Shown piece after piece: positions 16,081 through 24,315 of a stretch of 25,654 bases of DNA. The position numbers and the translations under genes are program-made. The notes under the pieces were generated by a model. That model was not told where the DNA came from. It worked only from the letters and a program-made list of their open reading frames with translations, and made no database searches. How positions within the stretch are numbered: position 1 is the stretch's first letter; each line of letters opens with the position of its first letter. The stretch is from JAATGI01 sp036510675 (GTDB lineage: Bacteria > Pseudomonadota > Alphaproteobacteria > ATCC43930 > CGMCC-115725), in the NCBI GenBank assembly GCA_036510675.1, contig DATCDN010000113.1, positions 1-25,654 on the forward strand, written 5' to 3'.

Positions 16081-16102
16081 CCCTCTCCCCGAGGGGAGAG
16101 GG
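16081..16102. repeat. Near-perfect palindromic hairpin between ahcY and MetF-like gene
   Basis: CCCTCTCCCC pairs with GGGGAGAGGG around a 2-base GA centre, a 10-bp stem. This CT-rich palindrome is a common intergenic element in proteobacterial genomes and differs in sequence from the REPIN-like hairpins elsewhere in the window. It lies 10 bases past the ahcY stop and could act as an attenuator or RNA-stability element between the two genes. No T run follows. Confidence 0.6.
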
Positions 16103-16112
16103 ATCGAGAGGG

Positions 16113-17513
16113 CTAATACCGGTAGTGATCGGCCTTGAACGGCCCGTGATCCGAAATGCCAAGATAAGTCGCCTGTTTCGGCGTCAGCTTGGTCAGGTGA
16201 ACGCCGACCTTCGCCAGATGAAGCTGCGCGACCTTTTCGTCGAGATGCTTCGGTAGCGTGTAGACCTTCTTTTCGTATTTGCCGGGGCTGCCCCACAGCT
16301 CGATCTGGGCCAGCGTCTGGTTGGTGAAGGACGCGCTCATGACGAAACTCGGATGGCCGGTGGCGCAGCCGAGATTCACCAGCCGCCCCTCGGCCAGCAG
16401 GATGATCTTCTTGCCGTCGGGAAATTCGATCTCATCGACCTGCGGCTTGATATTGTCCCACTTCAGGTTCTTCAACGCGCCGACCTGAATTTCATTATCG
16501 AAATGGCCGATGTTGCAGACGATGGCGCGGTCTTTCATCTTGCGCATATGGTCGATGGTGATGATATCGACGTTGCCGGTGGCGGTGACGAAGATGTCGG
16601 CGTGCGGCGCCGCGTCTTCCATGGTCACGACCTGATAGCCTTCCATCGCCGCCTGCAGCGCGCAGATCGGATCGATCTCCGTCACCATCACGCGCGCGCC
16701 GGCCTGGCGCAATGACGCGGCGGAACCCTTGCCGACATCGCCATAACCCGCGACCACTGCGACCTTGCCCGACATCATCACGTCGGTGGCACGCTTGATG
16801 CCATCGACCAGGCTTTCGCGGCAACCGTAGAGATTGTCGAATTTCGACTTGGTGACGCTGTCATTGACGTTGATCGCCGGGAACAGCAGCGAGCCGTCCT
16901 TTTCCATCTGATAGAGACGATGGACGCCGGTGGTGGTCTCCTCGGAGACGCCCTTGATGGCGGCGCCGAGCTTTGAATAGAAGCCGGGGCTGGACGCCAG
17001 CTTCTTCTTGATCGCGGCGAAGAGATATTCCTCTTCCTCGCTGGTCGGCTTGGCAATGACCGACGGGTCCTTCTCCGCCTTCATGCCGAGATGCACCAGC
17101 AGCGTGGCGTCGCCGCCATCGTCGAGGATCATGTTCGGCGTGCCGCCATCGCCCCACTCGAAAATCTTGTGGGTGTAGTCCCAATATTCCTCGAGGCTCT
17201 CGCCCTTCACCGCGAACACCGGCGTGCCGGCCGCGACGATCGCCGCGGCGGCATGGTCCTGGGTCGAGTAGATATTGCAGGACGCCCAGCGCACATCGGC
17301 GCCCAGTTCCTTCAACGTCTCGATCAGCACCGCTGTCTGAATCGTCATGTGCAGCGAGCCCGCGACCCGTGCGCCCTTCAGCGACTTCTTGGGGCCGTAT
17401 TCCTTGCGCGTCGCCATCAGGCCGGGCATCTCGGTCTCGGCGATGGTGATTTCCTTGCGCCCCCATTCGGCGAGCGCGAGGTCCTTCACTTTATAGTCGG
17501 AAGCGACGGGCAT
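16113..17513 (-). CDS. ahcY: S-adenosylhomocysteinase
   Basis: AhcY hydrolyses S-adenosylhomocysteine to adenosine and homocysteine, removing the product inhibitor of methyltransferases. The 466-residue protein is the long bacterial form with the extra ~40-residue insert (around FEWGDGGTPNMILDDGGDATLLVH and the following EEEEYLFAAIKKKL). Further motifs are SLHMTIQTAVLIETL, the NAD-binding GYGDVGKGSAASLRQAGARV, and the C-terminal ISDHGPFKADHYRY with the conserved Lys-Tyr that contacts NAD of the neighbouring subunit. TTAGGAG precedes the ATG by about 9 bases. It sits between metK (upstream) and the MetF-like gene, so methyl-cycle enzymes are clustered. A REPIN-like element lies in the 149-base gap from metK. 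Confidence 0.97.
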   Translation of the reverse strand: MPVASDYKVKDLALAEWGRKEITIAETEMPGLMATRKEYGPKKSLKGARVAGSLHMTIQTAVLIETLKELGADVRWASCNIYSTQDHAAAAIVAAGTPVFAVKGESLEEYWDYTHKIFEWGDGGTPNMILDDGGDATLLVHLGMKAEKDPSVIAKPTSEEEEYLFAAIKKKLASSPGFYSKLGAAIKGVSEETTTGVHRLYQMEKDGSLLFPAINVNDSVTKSKFDNLYGCRESLVDGIKRATDVMMSGKVAVVAGYGDVGKGSAASLRQAGARVMVTEIDPICALQAAMEGYQVVTMEDAAPHADIFVTATGNVDIITIDHMRKMKDRAIVCNIGHFDNEIQVGALKNLKWDNIKPQVDEIEFPDGKKIILLAEGRLVNLGCATGHPSFVMSASFTNQTLAQIELWGSPGKYEKKVYTLPKHLDEKVAQLHLAKVGVHLTKLTPKQATYLGISDHGPFKADHYRY

Positions 17514-17564
17514 TGCGTTTGACTCCTAAGACGCGAGGGATCGAAAGAGAGGTATTCCAATAAT

Positions 17565-17639
17565 CGTCACCCCGGCGGAAGCCGGGGTCCAGGGGCAACG
17601 CCGTGTCGCCCATCCTGGGTCCCCGCTTTCGCGGGGACG
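17565..17639. repeat. REPIN-like paired hairpin between metK and ahcY
   Basis: Two opposed hairpins are present: ACCCCGGC/GCCGGGGT (17569-17588, GGAA loop) and GTCCCCGC/GCGGGGAC (17619-17638, TTTC loop). They are framed by outer CGTC/GACG and joined by CCAGG/CCTGG. This is the same design as 14152-14242. It is inserted inside the putative metK-ahcY transcript and may set the relative mRNA levels of the two genes. Confidence 0.72.
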
Positions 17640-17662
17640 ACGGGATATTGCTGGTAGCAGGC

Positions 17663-18829
<1,167 letters not shown>

Positions 18830-18857
18830 TGTTTCGCTCCCGCTTGATTGCCGAGGC

Positions 18858-20261
18858 TCATGCCGAATCCCGCTTGCGCGAGATGACGAACGATTCGTCC
18901 CAAAACCACAGCCCGCCATGCTTGTGGAGCACCTCTTTGGTGGCGTCCAGATAGGCGGTGCTGTTCATCACTTGCTCAAGGCGCTGATCCTCGATCTGCG
19001 CGACATAGATTGCCGCGTTCCACGCCGCGAACAAGGTCGAGGTGCCGATGCTGGCCGCGATCTCGGTCGGCAGCGTATGCATCTCGTACTTGAACAGCGA
19101 GCGATTGTCGGCATAGGCGTTGAAATTCAGATCGCGCCCGGCCGCGCCCAGCTCTTCCTTGGTCGCGCGCAGCAGCGCATGGCGATCGGTATGGAACGGG
19201 CTCTCGCCGGGCCAGACCTTCTGCACGATCTCCAGCCCCGGATCGTCGCCATGGGAATGAATCGCGATCAGCCGCCCGCCCGGCCCCAGCGCCCGCGCCA
19301 GCGGCGCGATTACCTTCTTGGCCTTGAATTCGGTCGAGGCGCGCGCGCGATAGGGCTGTGACGCGATGACCAGATCGTAATCGGCGCGCACCGTGCCGCG
19401 CCGGGGCATGACCTGATCGAGGAGGAATTTATAATCCTCGCGGTACAGCACCAGCACCACCGGCTTTTCATACATCGGATTGCCGGAGACCGCGCTGACC
19501 TTGGCGCGCCAATTGGCGCTGAGGAACGGTTCGAGCGCGGTGATCTGCTCCTCGAACTCATGCGCCGTCGAACCGTTGAGCCCGACCTCGTGCCACACCA
19601 GGCTGGCGGCGGCGTTGACCGAATTGGGCGCGAGCCACGGCGCCTCGGCATAGAACATATTGGTGATCACCAGCACCGAGGCCGGATGCTCGAAGAACCG
19701 GTCAGGCATCTTTTGCAGCGCCAGCCGGACATCCTCGAGGCTGATCTCCTTGCCGACGATATAGAACGGCATGGTCGGAAAGCGGCTATGCATCGCGCGC
19801 ATGACGCGCGTCAGCACCGTGCCGTCGCCGATACCGGCATCGAAGACGCGAACCGCGGGCGGACGCGGATGGATACTGTCGAACTCGAGCCCGACGCGCT
19901 GGGCCACCACCCACTTCTCGCTGCACGTATTGACAAACGAGAGGTATTTCTGCCGGTTGTCGTAGAAGCGGAAATTCTTCTCGACCTCGGCATCGGGTTG
20001 GTCAGTCTTGGCGCTGGTGATGGTCGGGGTGCTGTTGCTGGCGGCGGCCGTCTTGACCTTGGCGCGGCGCCCCGTCTGACCATCGGCCTGGCCGATGAAA
20101 TTGCGTACCCGCTCCATCGTGTAGATGGTGACGGAGGCGCCAGTGCGGAGCCGGCTGACCAGCTTGCCGTCATTCACGGCAAGACGCCCGAAGGTGGATT
20201 CAGCCATGCCGACGCGGCGACAATAATCGGAGATTTCACGCAACAGCGCTTCGGTAGTCAC
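18858..20261 (-). CDS. Fusion of N-terminal HTH-like domain and SAM-dependent methyltransferase-like domain, upstream of metK
   Basis: I do not recognise a named family for the whole 467-residue protein. Residues about 5-56 (ISDYCRRVGMAESTFGRLAVNDGKLVSRLRTGASVTIYTMERVRNFI) look like a helix-turn-helix of the kind in the small regulators often found before metK in alphaproteobacteria. A low-complexity linker (about 57-95, Ala/Thr/Lys-rich) follows. From about 137 onward a Rossmann methyltransferase-like domain starts: VFDAGIGDGTVL is a good motif I and YIVGKEISLEDV resembles the acidic strand-2 region. DYDLVIASQPYRA could be motif IV, and GPGGRLIAIHSHGD a post-motif strand. The start is a GTG at 20261 with GAGGAGG 11 bases upstream. 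Its position 28 bases before metK suggests it senses SAM or SAH to control the methyl cycle; that is inference. It could instead be a modification enzyme with a DNA-binding domain. Confidence 0.7.
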   Translation of the reverse strand: MTTEALLREISDYCRRVGMAESTFGRLAVNDGKLVSRLRTGASVTIYTMERVRNFIGQADGQTGRRAKVKTAAASNSTPTITSAKTDQPDAEVEKNFRFYDNRQKYLSFVNTCSEKWVVAQRVGLEFDSIHPRPPAVRVFDAGIGDGTVLTRVMRAMHSRFPTMPFYIVGKEISLEDVRLALQKMPDRFFEHPASVLVITNMFYAEAPWLAPNSVNAAASLVWHEVGLNGSTAHEFEEQITALEPFLSANWRAKVSAVSGNPMYEKPVVLVLYREDYKFLLDQVMPRRGTVRADYDLVIASQPYRARASTEFKAKKVIAPLARALGPGGRLIAIHSHGDDPGLEIVQKVWPGESPFHTDRHALLRATKEELGAAGRDLNFNAYADNRSLFKYEMHTLPTEIAASIGTSTLFAAWNAAIYVAQIEDQRLEQVMNSTAYLDATKEVLHKHGGLWFWDESFVISRKRDSA

Positions 20262-20282
20262 GCTCTCAGGATCCTCCTCGAT

Positions 20283-20302
20283 CCGCCCATGTTAAGGGGC
20301 GG
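20283..20302 (-). promoter_or_regulatory. Leader hairpin before the metK-upstream regulator gene
   Basis: CCGCCC (20283-20288) and GGGCGG (20297-20302) form a perfect 6-bp stem with an 8-base loop. It would lie within the predicted ~47-base mRNA leader and ends about 6 bases before the AGGAGG ribosome site. It might be an operator for the encoded HTH protein or a small cis-RNA element. I cannot match it to a known SAM or SAH riboswitch consensus. Confidence 0.35.
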
Positions 20303-20315
20303 TTGCGAAGGCGGT

Positions 20316-20344
20316 CAGATAAACCCTGCCCAAGGCCGAGTCAA
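20316..20344 (-). promoter_or_regulatory. Predicted promoter of the regulator-metK transcript
   Basis: On the minus strand TTGACT (20339-20344) matches 5 of 6 bases of the -35 consensus. After exactly 17 bases comes TATCTG (20316-20321) as a moderate -10. Transcription would begin near 20309. An inverted repeat TGGGCA-CC-TGCCCA at 20380-20393 lies about 35 bases upstream of the -35 and could be an activator or repressor site, although it is next to the stop of the preceding gene. Confidence 0.5.
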
Positions 20345-20395
20345 GCGCGTCTTTCCCATGTCCTGGGTGGGCGGAGATATGGGCACCTGCCCAAT

Positions 20396-20893
20396 TCATA
20401 CCCGCATGTCCGGAGGAATTATATCCAATTTGATAGCTTCCTCCTGACGATTCCAGGACGGGTAGAGCCACGGCTGCACCTTTTCTAGGGTGGTCACTCT
20501 TGGAACGAACTCCAACGGCCTCATTTCTTCCAATCGCCGGAGAAGCAGGGGGATCAGCCCTTCCGGGATGAATAGCCACGGTCTGACTGGCCATTCGGGT
20601 GGTAGAAAACTATCCCGCCTTAATGCGTTGAGGACTCCTTGCCAGTTTTCATTCCCGGCGCGTAGACGCGCAACCAACCCATTCTTCTTGTCTCCAAGAT
20701 TCTTATTGAATGACGTCTCCCCTAAAAAGACCGCTTTGGCCCTGAAATCGCAAATTAAGGCATCGCAATACCAATGAGGTCCACTGGTATCTGGATTTGC
20801 TGTCGCATTAAGTTGAATGCAATATTCAGTGTTGACGAATAAAGCTCGGTTAGCTCGGAGATAACCGACTACGACGCTCTCAAAATAATCCAT
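20396..20893 (-). CDS. Hypothetical protein, possible PD-(D/E)XK nuclease-like
   Basis: I cannot assign this 165-residue protein to a named family. It starts MDYFESVVVGYLRANRALFVNTEY, with a GGGAG ribosome site 6 bases ahead of the ATG. The central segment WYCDALICDFRAKAVFLGETSFNKN places an Asp and a Glu on what look like adjacent beta strands, as in restriction-endonuclease-like folds that begin with a similar helix. The canonical trailing lysine is not in the expected place, so this is tentative. The C-terminal half is Trp/Pro-rich (PPEWPVRPWLFIPEG). Base composition is clearly less GC-rich than neighbours and codon use is more relaxed, suggesting recent acquisition. It is the first gene downstream of DUF1489 on the same strand. 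Confidence 0.7.
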   Translation of the reverse strand: MDYFESVVVGYLRANRALFVNTEYCIQLNATANPDTSGPHWYCDALICDFRAKAVFLGETSFNKNLGDKKNGLVARLRAGNENWQGVLNALRRDSFLPPEWPVRPWLFIPEGLIPLLLRRLEEMRPLEFVPRVTTLEKVQPWLYPSWNRQEEAIKLDIIPPDMRV

Positions 20894-20939
20894 TTCTGCT
20901 CCCCACGGGCTTTTCTTGTGCGCAATTCGAGTTATTCAA

Positions 20940-21359
20940 TCAGAGCAGCCCAAGCTCGCGCAATTCGTCCGCCAGCGCCGAGGGCAGATCGTCGCCGCCG
21001 CGGTCGCCCTTCGGCAGGTCGCGCGGCGCGTCCTTGCTGTCGAGATAACGCCAGCCCTGAAATGGGCGATGACGGCGCGCCCGCACCGGCACCAGCGTGC
21101 GGTTGTACTCGACGATGACGAAGCCCCTGCCCTCTTCGTCGGCCTTCGGGTGAAAGCGTTTCAACAATTGGCGCACCCGGACCTGGCCCTTGATCACCCA
21201 ATAGATCGAGCCACCATCGAGCAGCTCATCGACGCGTTTCGGCATGTTGCGGGTGAAGAAACCATAAGTGCCGCGCTCGCGTTTGCGCTCCTTCTCGATT
21301 TGGGCGAGATGGGCGAGATCGTCAACGCCGACAGCGAGCTTGATGAGATTGAGGGTCAT
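20940..21359 (-). CDS. DUF1489 family protein
   Basis: The 139-residue protein matches the alphaproteobacterial DUF1489 family. It opens MTLNLIKLAVGVDDLAHL and contains TRNMPKRVDELLDGGSIYWVIKGQVRVRQLL, the family hallmark, followed by FVIVEYNRTLVPVRARRHRPFQGWRYL. No catalytic residues or membrane segments stand out. Function is unknown; the family is widely kept as a single-copy gene in Alphaproteobacteria. Its ATG is 15 bases after the hicB stop on the same strand with no clear ribosome site, so it may be read from the hicAB transcript, an accidental-looking arrangement. Confidence 0.9.
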   Translation of the reverse strand: MTLNLIKLAVGVDDLAHLAQIEKERKRERGTYGFFTRNMPKRVDELLDGGSIYWVIKGQVRVRQLLKRFHPKADEEGRGFVIVEYNRTLVPVRARRHRPFQGWRYLDSKDAPRDLPKGDRGGDDLPSALADELRELGLL

Positions 21360-21374
21360 GGAAAAGCGACCGGC

Positions 21375-21755
21375 TCAACTCGCAAGTTTTTCCTCGGCGG
21401 CCTGGGCAAGAAAGCGCGATCGGTTGTCGGTGGCCTCGTCGATGCGGCGCACGAGCTTGGCCGGCAGGGTGACATTGATGCGCAGCGCCTTGGTATCGAG
21501 ATCGGGCGCCGGAACGATAACGGCGACCCCGTCGCGATTTTCCCGCTTTTTCATCACGGCATCGACACTGGAGGGTGCCGGAATTTTGTAACCCTCTTCG
21601 GTCATTCCTTCGATGTGAAAGGCGAGCGCCTCCCGCGCCATGATCATGGCTTCCTGGATGGTCGATCCCGCTGTGATGCAGCCCGGAAAGTCGGGAAACG
21701 AGACGCCGAAATCCGATTTCGGCTCTTTGTGAATCAAGGCGACATAGTAGATCAT
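21375..21755 (-). CDS. hicB: HicB-type antitoxin
   Basis: The 126-residue protein has the HicB partial RNase H-like fold at the N terminus: YYVALIHKEPKSDFGVSFPDFPGCITAGSTIQEAMIMAREALAFHIEGM. A ribbon-helix-helix-like C terminus follows (LRINVTLPAKLVRRIDEATDNRSRFLAQAAEEKL). It binds and blocks HicA and represses the operon through its DNA-binding tail. Its ATG overlaps the hicA stop (ATGA), so translation is coupled. Both domains are complete. Confidence 0.94.
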   Translation of the reverse strand: MIYYVALIHKEPKSDFGVSFPDFPGCITAGSTIQEAMIMAREALAFHIEGMTEEGYKIPAPSSVDAVMKKRENRDGVAVIVPAPDLDTKALRINVTLPAKLVRRIDEATDNRSRFLAQAAEEKLAS

Positions 21756-21949
21756 GGCTTCGACCTCAATTTAATGCCGGATTGTCTCTCAATGCTCCGC
21801 AATGTCGACAGCGGAATATCTTTTTTGGGATGCGGCACGGTGACGAGACCGGGTTTGGTCGGGTGAACGAATTGATGATGGCTGCCGCGAACGCGCTTCA
21901 AAATCCAACCACCGGCCCGTATGCCGCGGATAATTTGCGCGCTGTTCAT
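21752..21949 (-). CDS. hicA: HicA-type mRNA interferase toxin
   Basis: This small toxin (65 residues from ATG 21949) has the double-stranded-RNA-binding-like fold. NSAQIIRGIRAGGWILKRVRGSHHQFVHP contains the catalytic histidine of the GSHH motif, and VTVPHPKKDIPLSTLRSIERQSGI completes the domain. HicA cleaves mRNA and tmRNA independently of ribosomes. A GTG at 21967 would add six residues; upstream signals do not settle the start. Toxin-first order is normal for hicAB. The promoter must lie in the 85-103 bases shared with the divergent aidB, where TATATT-like AT-rich bases occur. Confidence 0.92.
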   Translation of the reverse strand: MNSAQIIRGIRAGGWILKRVRGSHHQFVHPTKPGLVTVPHPKKDIPLSTLRSIERQSGIKLRSKP

Positions 21950-22052
21950 GCGTATAAATATACTCACCCGTTCAGGACTTCAACAAATGCACTCGCCGGG
22001 CGAAATTCGTTGCCCTATCGCGACGGTGGCTCCAGGGGGGTAAACTGCCGCC

Positions 22053-23717
22053 ATGAGCAATGCACCCCCACCCGAGCCATTCGCGACGCCCCGCCCGCGC
22101 AATCAGCCGCCGCCGCTGCAGGACTATAACCTCTATCGCGCCGACACCGCATTGCAGGAGGCGGTGGGGGAAGGCGGCGCGGATTGGGCGGATGCCGAGC
22201 TCGCCGATTTTGGCCGGATGCTGGGCCGCGCCGAGACCATCGAATGGGGCGCGCTCGCCAATCGCAATCCGCCGATCCTGCATGGCTATGACCGCTACGG
22301 CGCGCCGCTCGATACCGTCGAGTTCCATCCATCATGGCATGAAATGCTGTCTCTCGGGGTGACCGCCGGCGTGCATTCGGCGCCGTGGGCCGAGCCGAAG
22401 CCCGGCGCCCATGTCGCGCGCGCCGCCAAGGTGATCCTGCTGGTGCAGGCCGAGGCCGGGGTGCAATGCCCGATCACCATGACCTACGGCGTGGTACCGG
22501 CGCTGCGGCGGCAGGGCGACATCGCGGCGGAATGGCTGCCCCGGCTTTATTCGCGCGCCTACGATCAGCGGTTCCTGCCGGCCGCGCAAAAGACCGGCGC
22601 GCTGATGGGGATGGGCCTGACCGAGAAGCAGGGCGGCTCCGATCTGCGCGCCAACGAGACGCGCGCCACCGCGCTGGGCAATGGCGGGCCGGGCCAGCCC
22701 TATTCCCTGGTCGGGCATAAATGGTTCATGTCGGCGCCGATGTGCGACGCGTTCCTGGTGCTGGCGCAGACCGATTCCGGGCCATCCTGTTTCTTCCTGC
22801 CGCGCTTCACGCCCGACGGCGCCCAGAATGCGCTGCGGCTGCGGCGCCTGAAGGACAAGCTCGGTAATAAATCCAACGCCTCGTCCGAGGTCGAATTCGA
22901 GAACGCGGTGGGCTGGCTCGTTGGCGAGGAAGGTCGCGGCATCCCGACGCTGATCGAGATGGCGACCTATACGCGGCTCGATTGCGCCCTCGGCTCGACC
23001 GGGCTGATGCGCCAGGCGGTGGCGCAGGCGATTCACCACGCGACGCACCGCGCCGCCTTCGGCAAGAACCTCGTCGATCAGCCGGCCATGACTCTGCTGC
23101 TGGCCGATCTGGCGATCGAGGCCGAGGCGGCGATGCGGATGGCGCTGCGCCTCGCGCGTGCCTTCGACCGTGAGGACGATGCCGGCGAAAACGCGTTCCG
23201 CCGCCTGATGACCCCAGCCGCCAAATTCTTTGTCTGCAAGCGTGCCATCACGCTGGCGGGCGAGGCGATGGAGGTGCTGGGCGGCAATGGCTATGTCGAG
23301 GAATCGATCATGCCGCGCCTCTATCGCGAGATGCCGGTCAATTCGATCTGGGAAGGTTCCGGCAATATCATGGCGCTCGACGTGCTGCGCGCGTTGCAGC
23401 GCACGCCCGATACGGTGGCGGCGCTGCGCGCGGAGCTGGAACCGGCGCGCGGCACCGACCGTCGCTACGATCGCTTCGTCGGGCAGCTCGAGACCCTGTT
23501 GGCCGGAAAGCCGAGTGACGCGCAGGCGCGGCGCCTCACGGAGATGCTGGTGCTGGCGGTGCAGGGCGCACTCTTGCTGCAACACGCGCCGGCTGCCGTC
23601 GCGGACGCATTCTGCGCCAGCCGCTTCGAGGGGTGGAGCGGCGCATTCGGCACCCTGCCCGCCGGCATCGACGCCGCCGCCATCGTCGCGCGCGCCGCGC
23701 CGGTGGACCGGCCATAA
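22053..23717 (+). CDS. aidB: AidB-like acyl-CoA dehydrogenase
   Basis: The 554-residue flavoprotein aligns with AidB of the adaptive response to alkylation damage. FAD-binding and fold motifs are MGMGLTEKQGGSDLRANETRA, HKWFMSAPMCDAFLVLAQT, TYTRLDCALGSTGLMRQAV and GGNGYVEESIMPRLYREMPVNSIWEGSGNIMALDVLRAL. The last is specific for AidB and the related long acyl-CoA dehydrogenases. A C-terminal helical extension of about 100 residues corresponds to the DNA-binding part of E. coli AidB, so the length fits. AidB protects DNA from alkylating agents and has weak isovaleryl-CoA dehydrogenase activity. No ada or alkB gene is nearby. The ATG at 22053 has only a distant G-rich ribosome site. Confidence 0.92.
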   Translation: MSNAPPPEPFATPRPRNQPPPLQDYNLYRADTALQEAVGEGGADWADAELADFGRMLGRAETIEWGALANRNPPILHGYDRYGAPLDTVEFHPSWHEMLSLGVTAGVHSAPWAEPKPGAHVARAAKVILLVQAEAGVQCPITMTYGVVPALRRQGDIAAEWLPRLYSRAYDQRFLPAAQKTGALMGMGLTEKQGGSDLRANETRATALGNGGPGQPYSLVGHKWFMSAPMCDAFLVLAQTDSGPSCFFLPRFTPDGAQNALRLRRLKDKLGNKSNASSEVEFENAVGWLVGEEGRGIPTLIEMATYTRLDCALGSTGLMRQAVAQAIHHATHRAAFGKNLVDQPAMTLLLADLAIEAEAAMRMALRLARAFDREDDAGENAFRRLMTPAAKFFVCKRAITLAGEAMEVLGGNGYVEESIMPRLYREMPVNSIWEGSGNIMALDVLRALQRTPDTVAALRAELEPARGTDRRYDRFVGQLETLLAGKPSDAQARRLTEMLVLAVQGALLLQHAPAAVADAFCASRFEGWSGAFGTLPAGIDAAAIVARAAPVDRP

Positions 23718-23730
23718 CCGCGGGCGTGGC

Positions 23731-24240
23731 TTAAAAATCGGGATGCTTGCGCGCCGATTCGGCGAGGTCCTTTTCCTGTTCCGCGACCAGCGCGGCCGAT
23801 TCGAGACCGACGCGGCACATATCATGCGCGCGACTACAGATATAGACGATGGTGGTGATCTTGCCGTGCCAGACGAAGCGCGTGCGCGCGATTTTCTTGT
23901 CGGGCTCGCCGAAGCGCGCGATCAGCGTTTCCAGCATGCTGGCGCAATAGGCCGATTCCGCCTCCATGATGCCGGTGCTGAAGCGCTCCCGGTAAAATTG
24001 GTAGAAATTATAGGTCAGTGGCACGCCGTTCATGGTGAGGTCGCTGCGCGAGCGATATTCGTCGATGCCCGGCGCGACATTGCGGTTGAACCAGGTATTT
24101 GTCTTGGCCCGCACAACATCCATCGGCGTGCCCCAGGCGATGCCGCGAAAGCCGGTCGGCTCGTTCTCGAAGGCCCATGCCATGGGCGATACCAGTAGAA
24201 GCGTCGCCGCCAGCACCGCGAGACGCGCCGCCTTGGCCAT
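23731..24240 (-). CDS. Small secreted hypothetical protein
   Basis: The 169-residue product starts with a clear Sec signal peptide (LAVLAATLLLVSPMAWA, cleavage before FENEP). The mature part begins GFRGIAWGTPMDVV, a pattern seen in periplasmic proteins of unknown function in proteobacteria. Three cysteines (in AYCAS, YICSR and DMCRV) could form one disulfide. The frame is open far upstream, but ATG 24240 has GGGGAG at 7 bases and starts exactly at the signal peptide. The stop lies 13 bases from the aidB stop on the opposite strand. Function not known. Confidence 0.82.
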   Translation of the reverse strand: MAKAARLAVLAATLLLVSPMAWAFENEPTGFRGIAWGTPMDVVRAKTNTWFNRNVAPGIDEYRSRSDLTMNGVPLTYNFYQFYRERFSTGIMEAESAYCASMLETLIARFGEPDKKIARTRFVWHGKITTIVYICSRAHDMCRVGLESAALVAEQEKDLAESARKHPDF

Positions 24241-24315
24241 GATGTCTCCCCCATCGGCGAATTGCGTTCCGCCTGTACGGTGGCCCATATTATCGAGAAT
24301 TGCGCGAGGATTGAA

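Noticed and set aside
17514..17662. SAH riboswitch before ahcY
   Set aside because: The gap is largely filled by a REPIN-like element and a plain ribosome site; I see no match to the SAH riboswitch core, though a covariance search was not possible.
22332..23825. 497-codon minus-strand open frame
   Set aside because: Antisense shadow of aidB with no domain signature; aidB is unambiguous.
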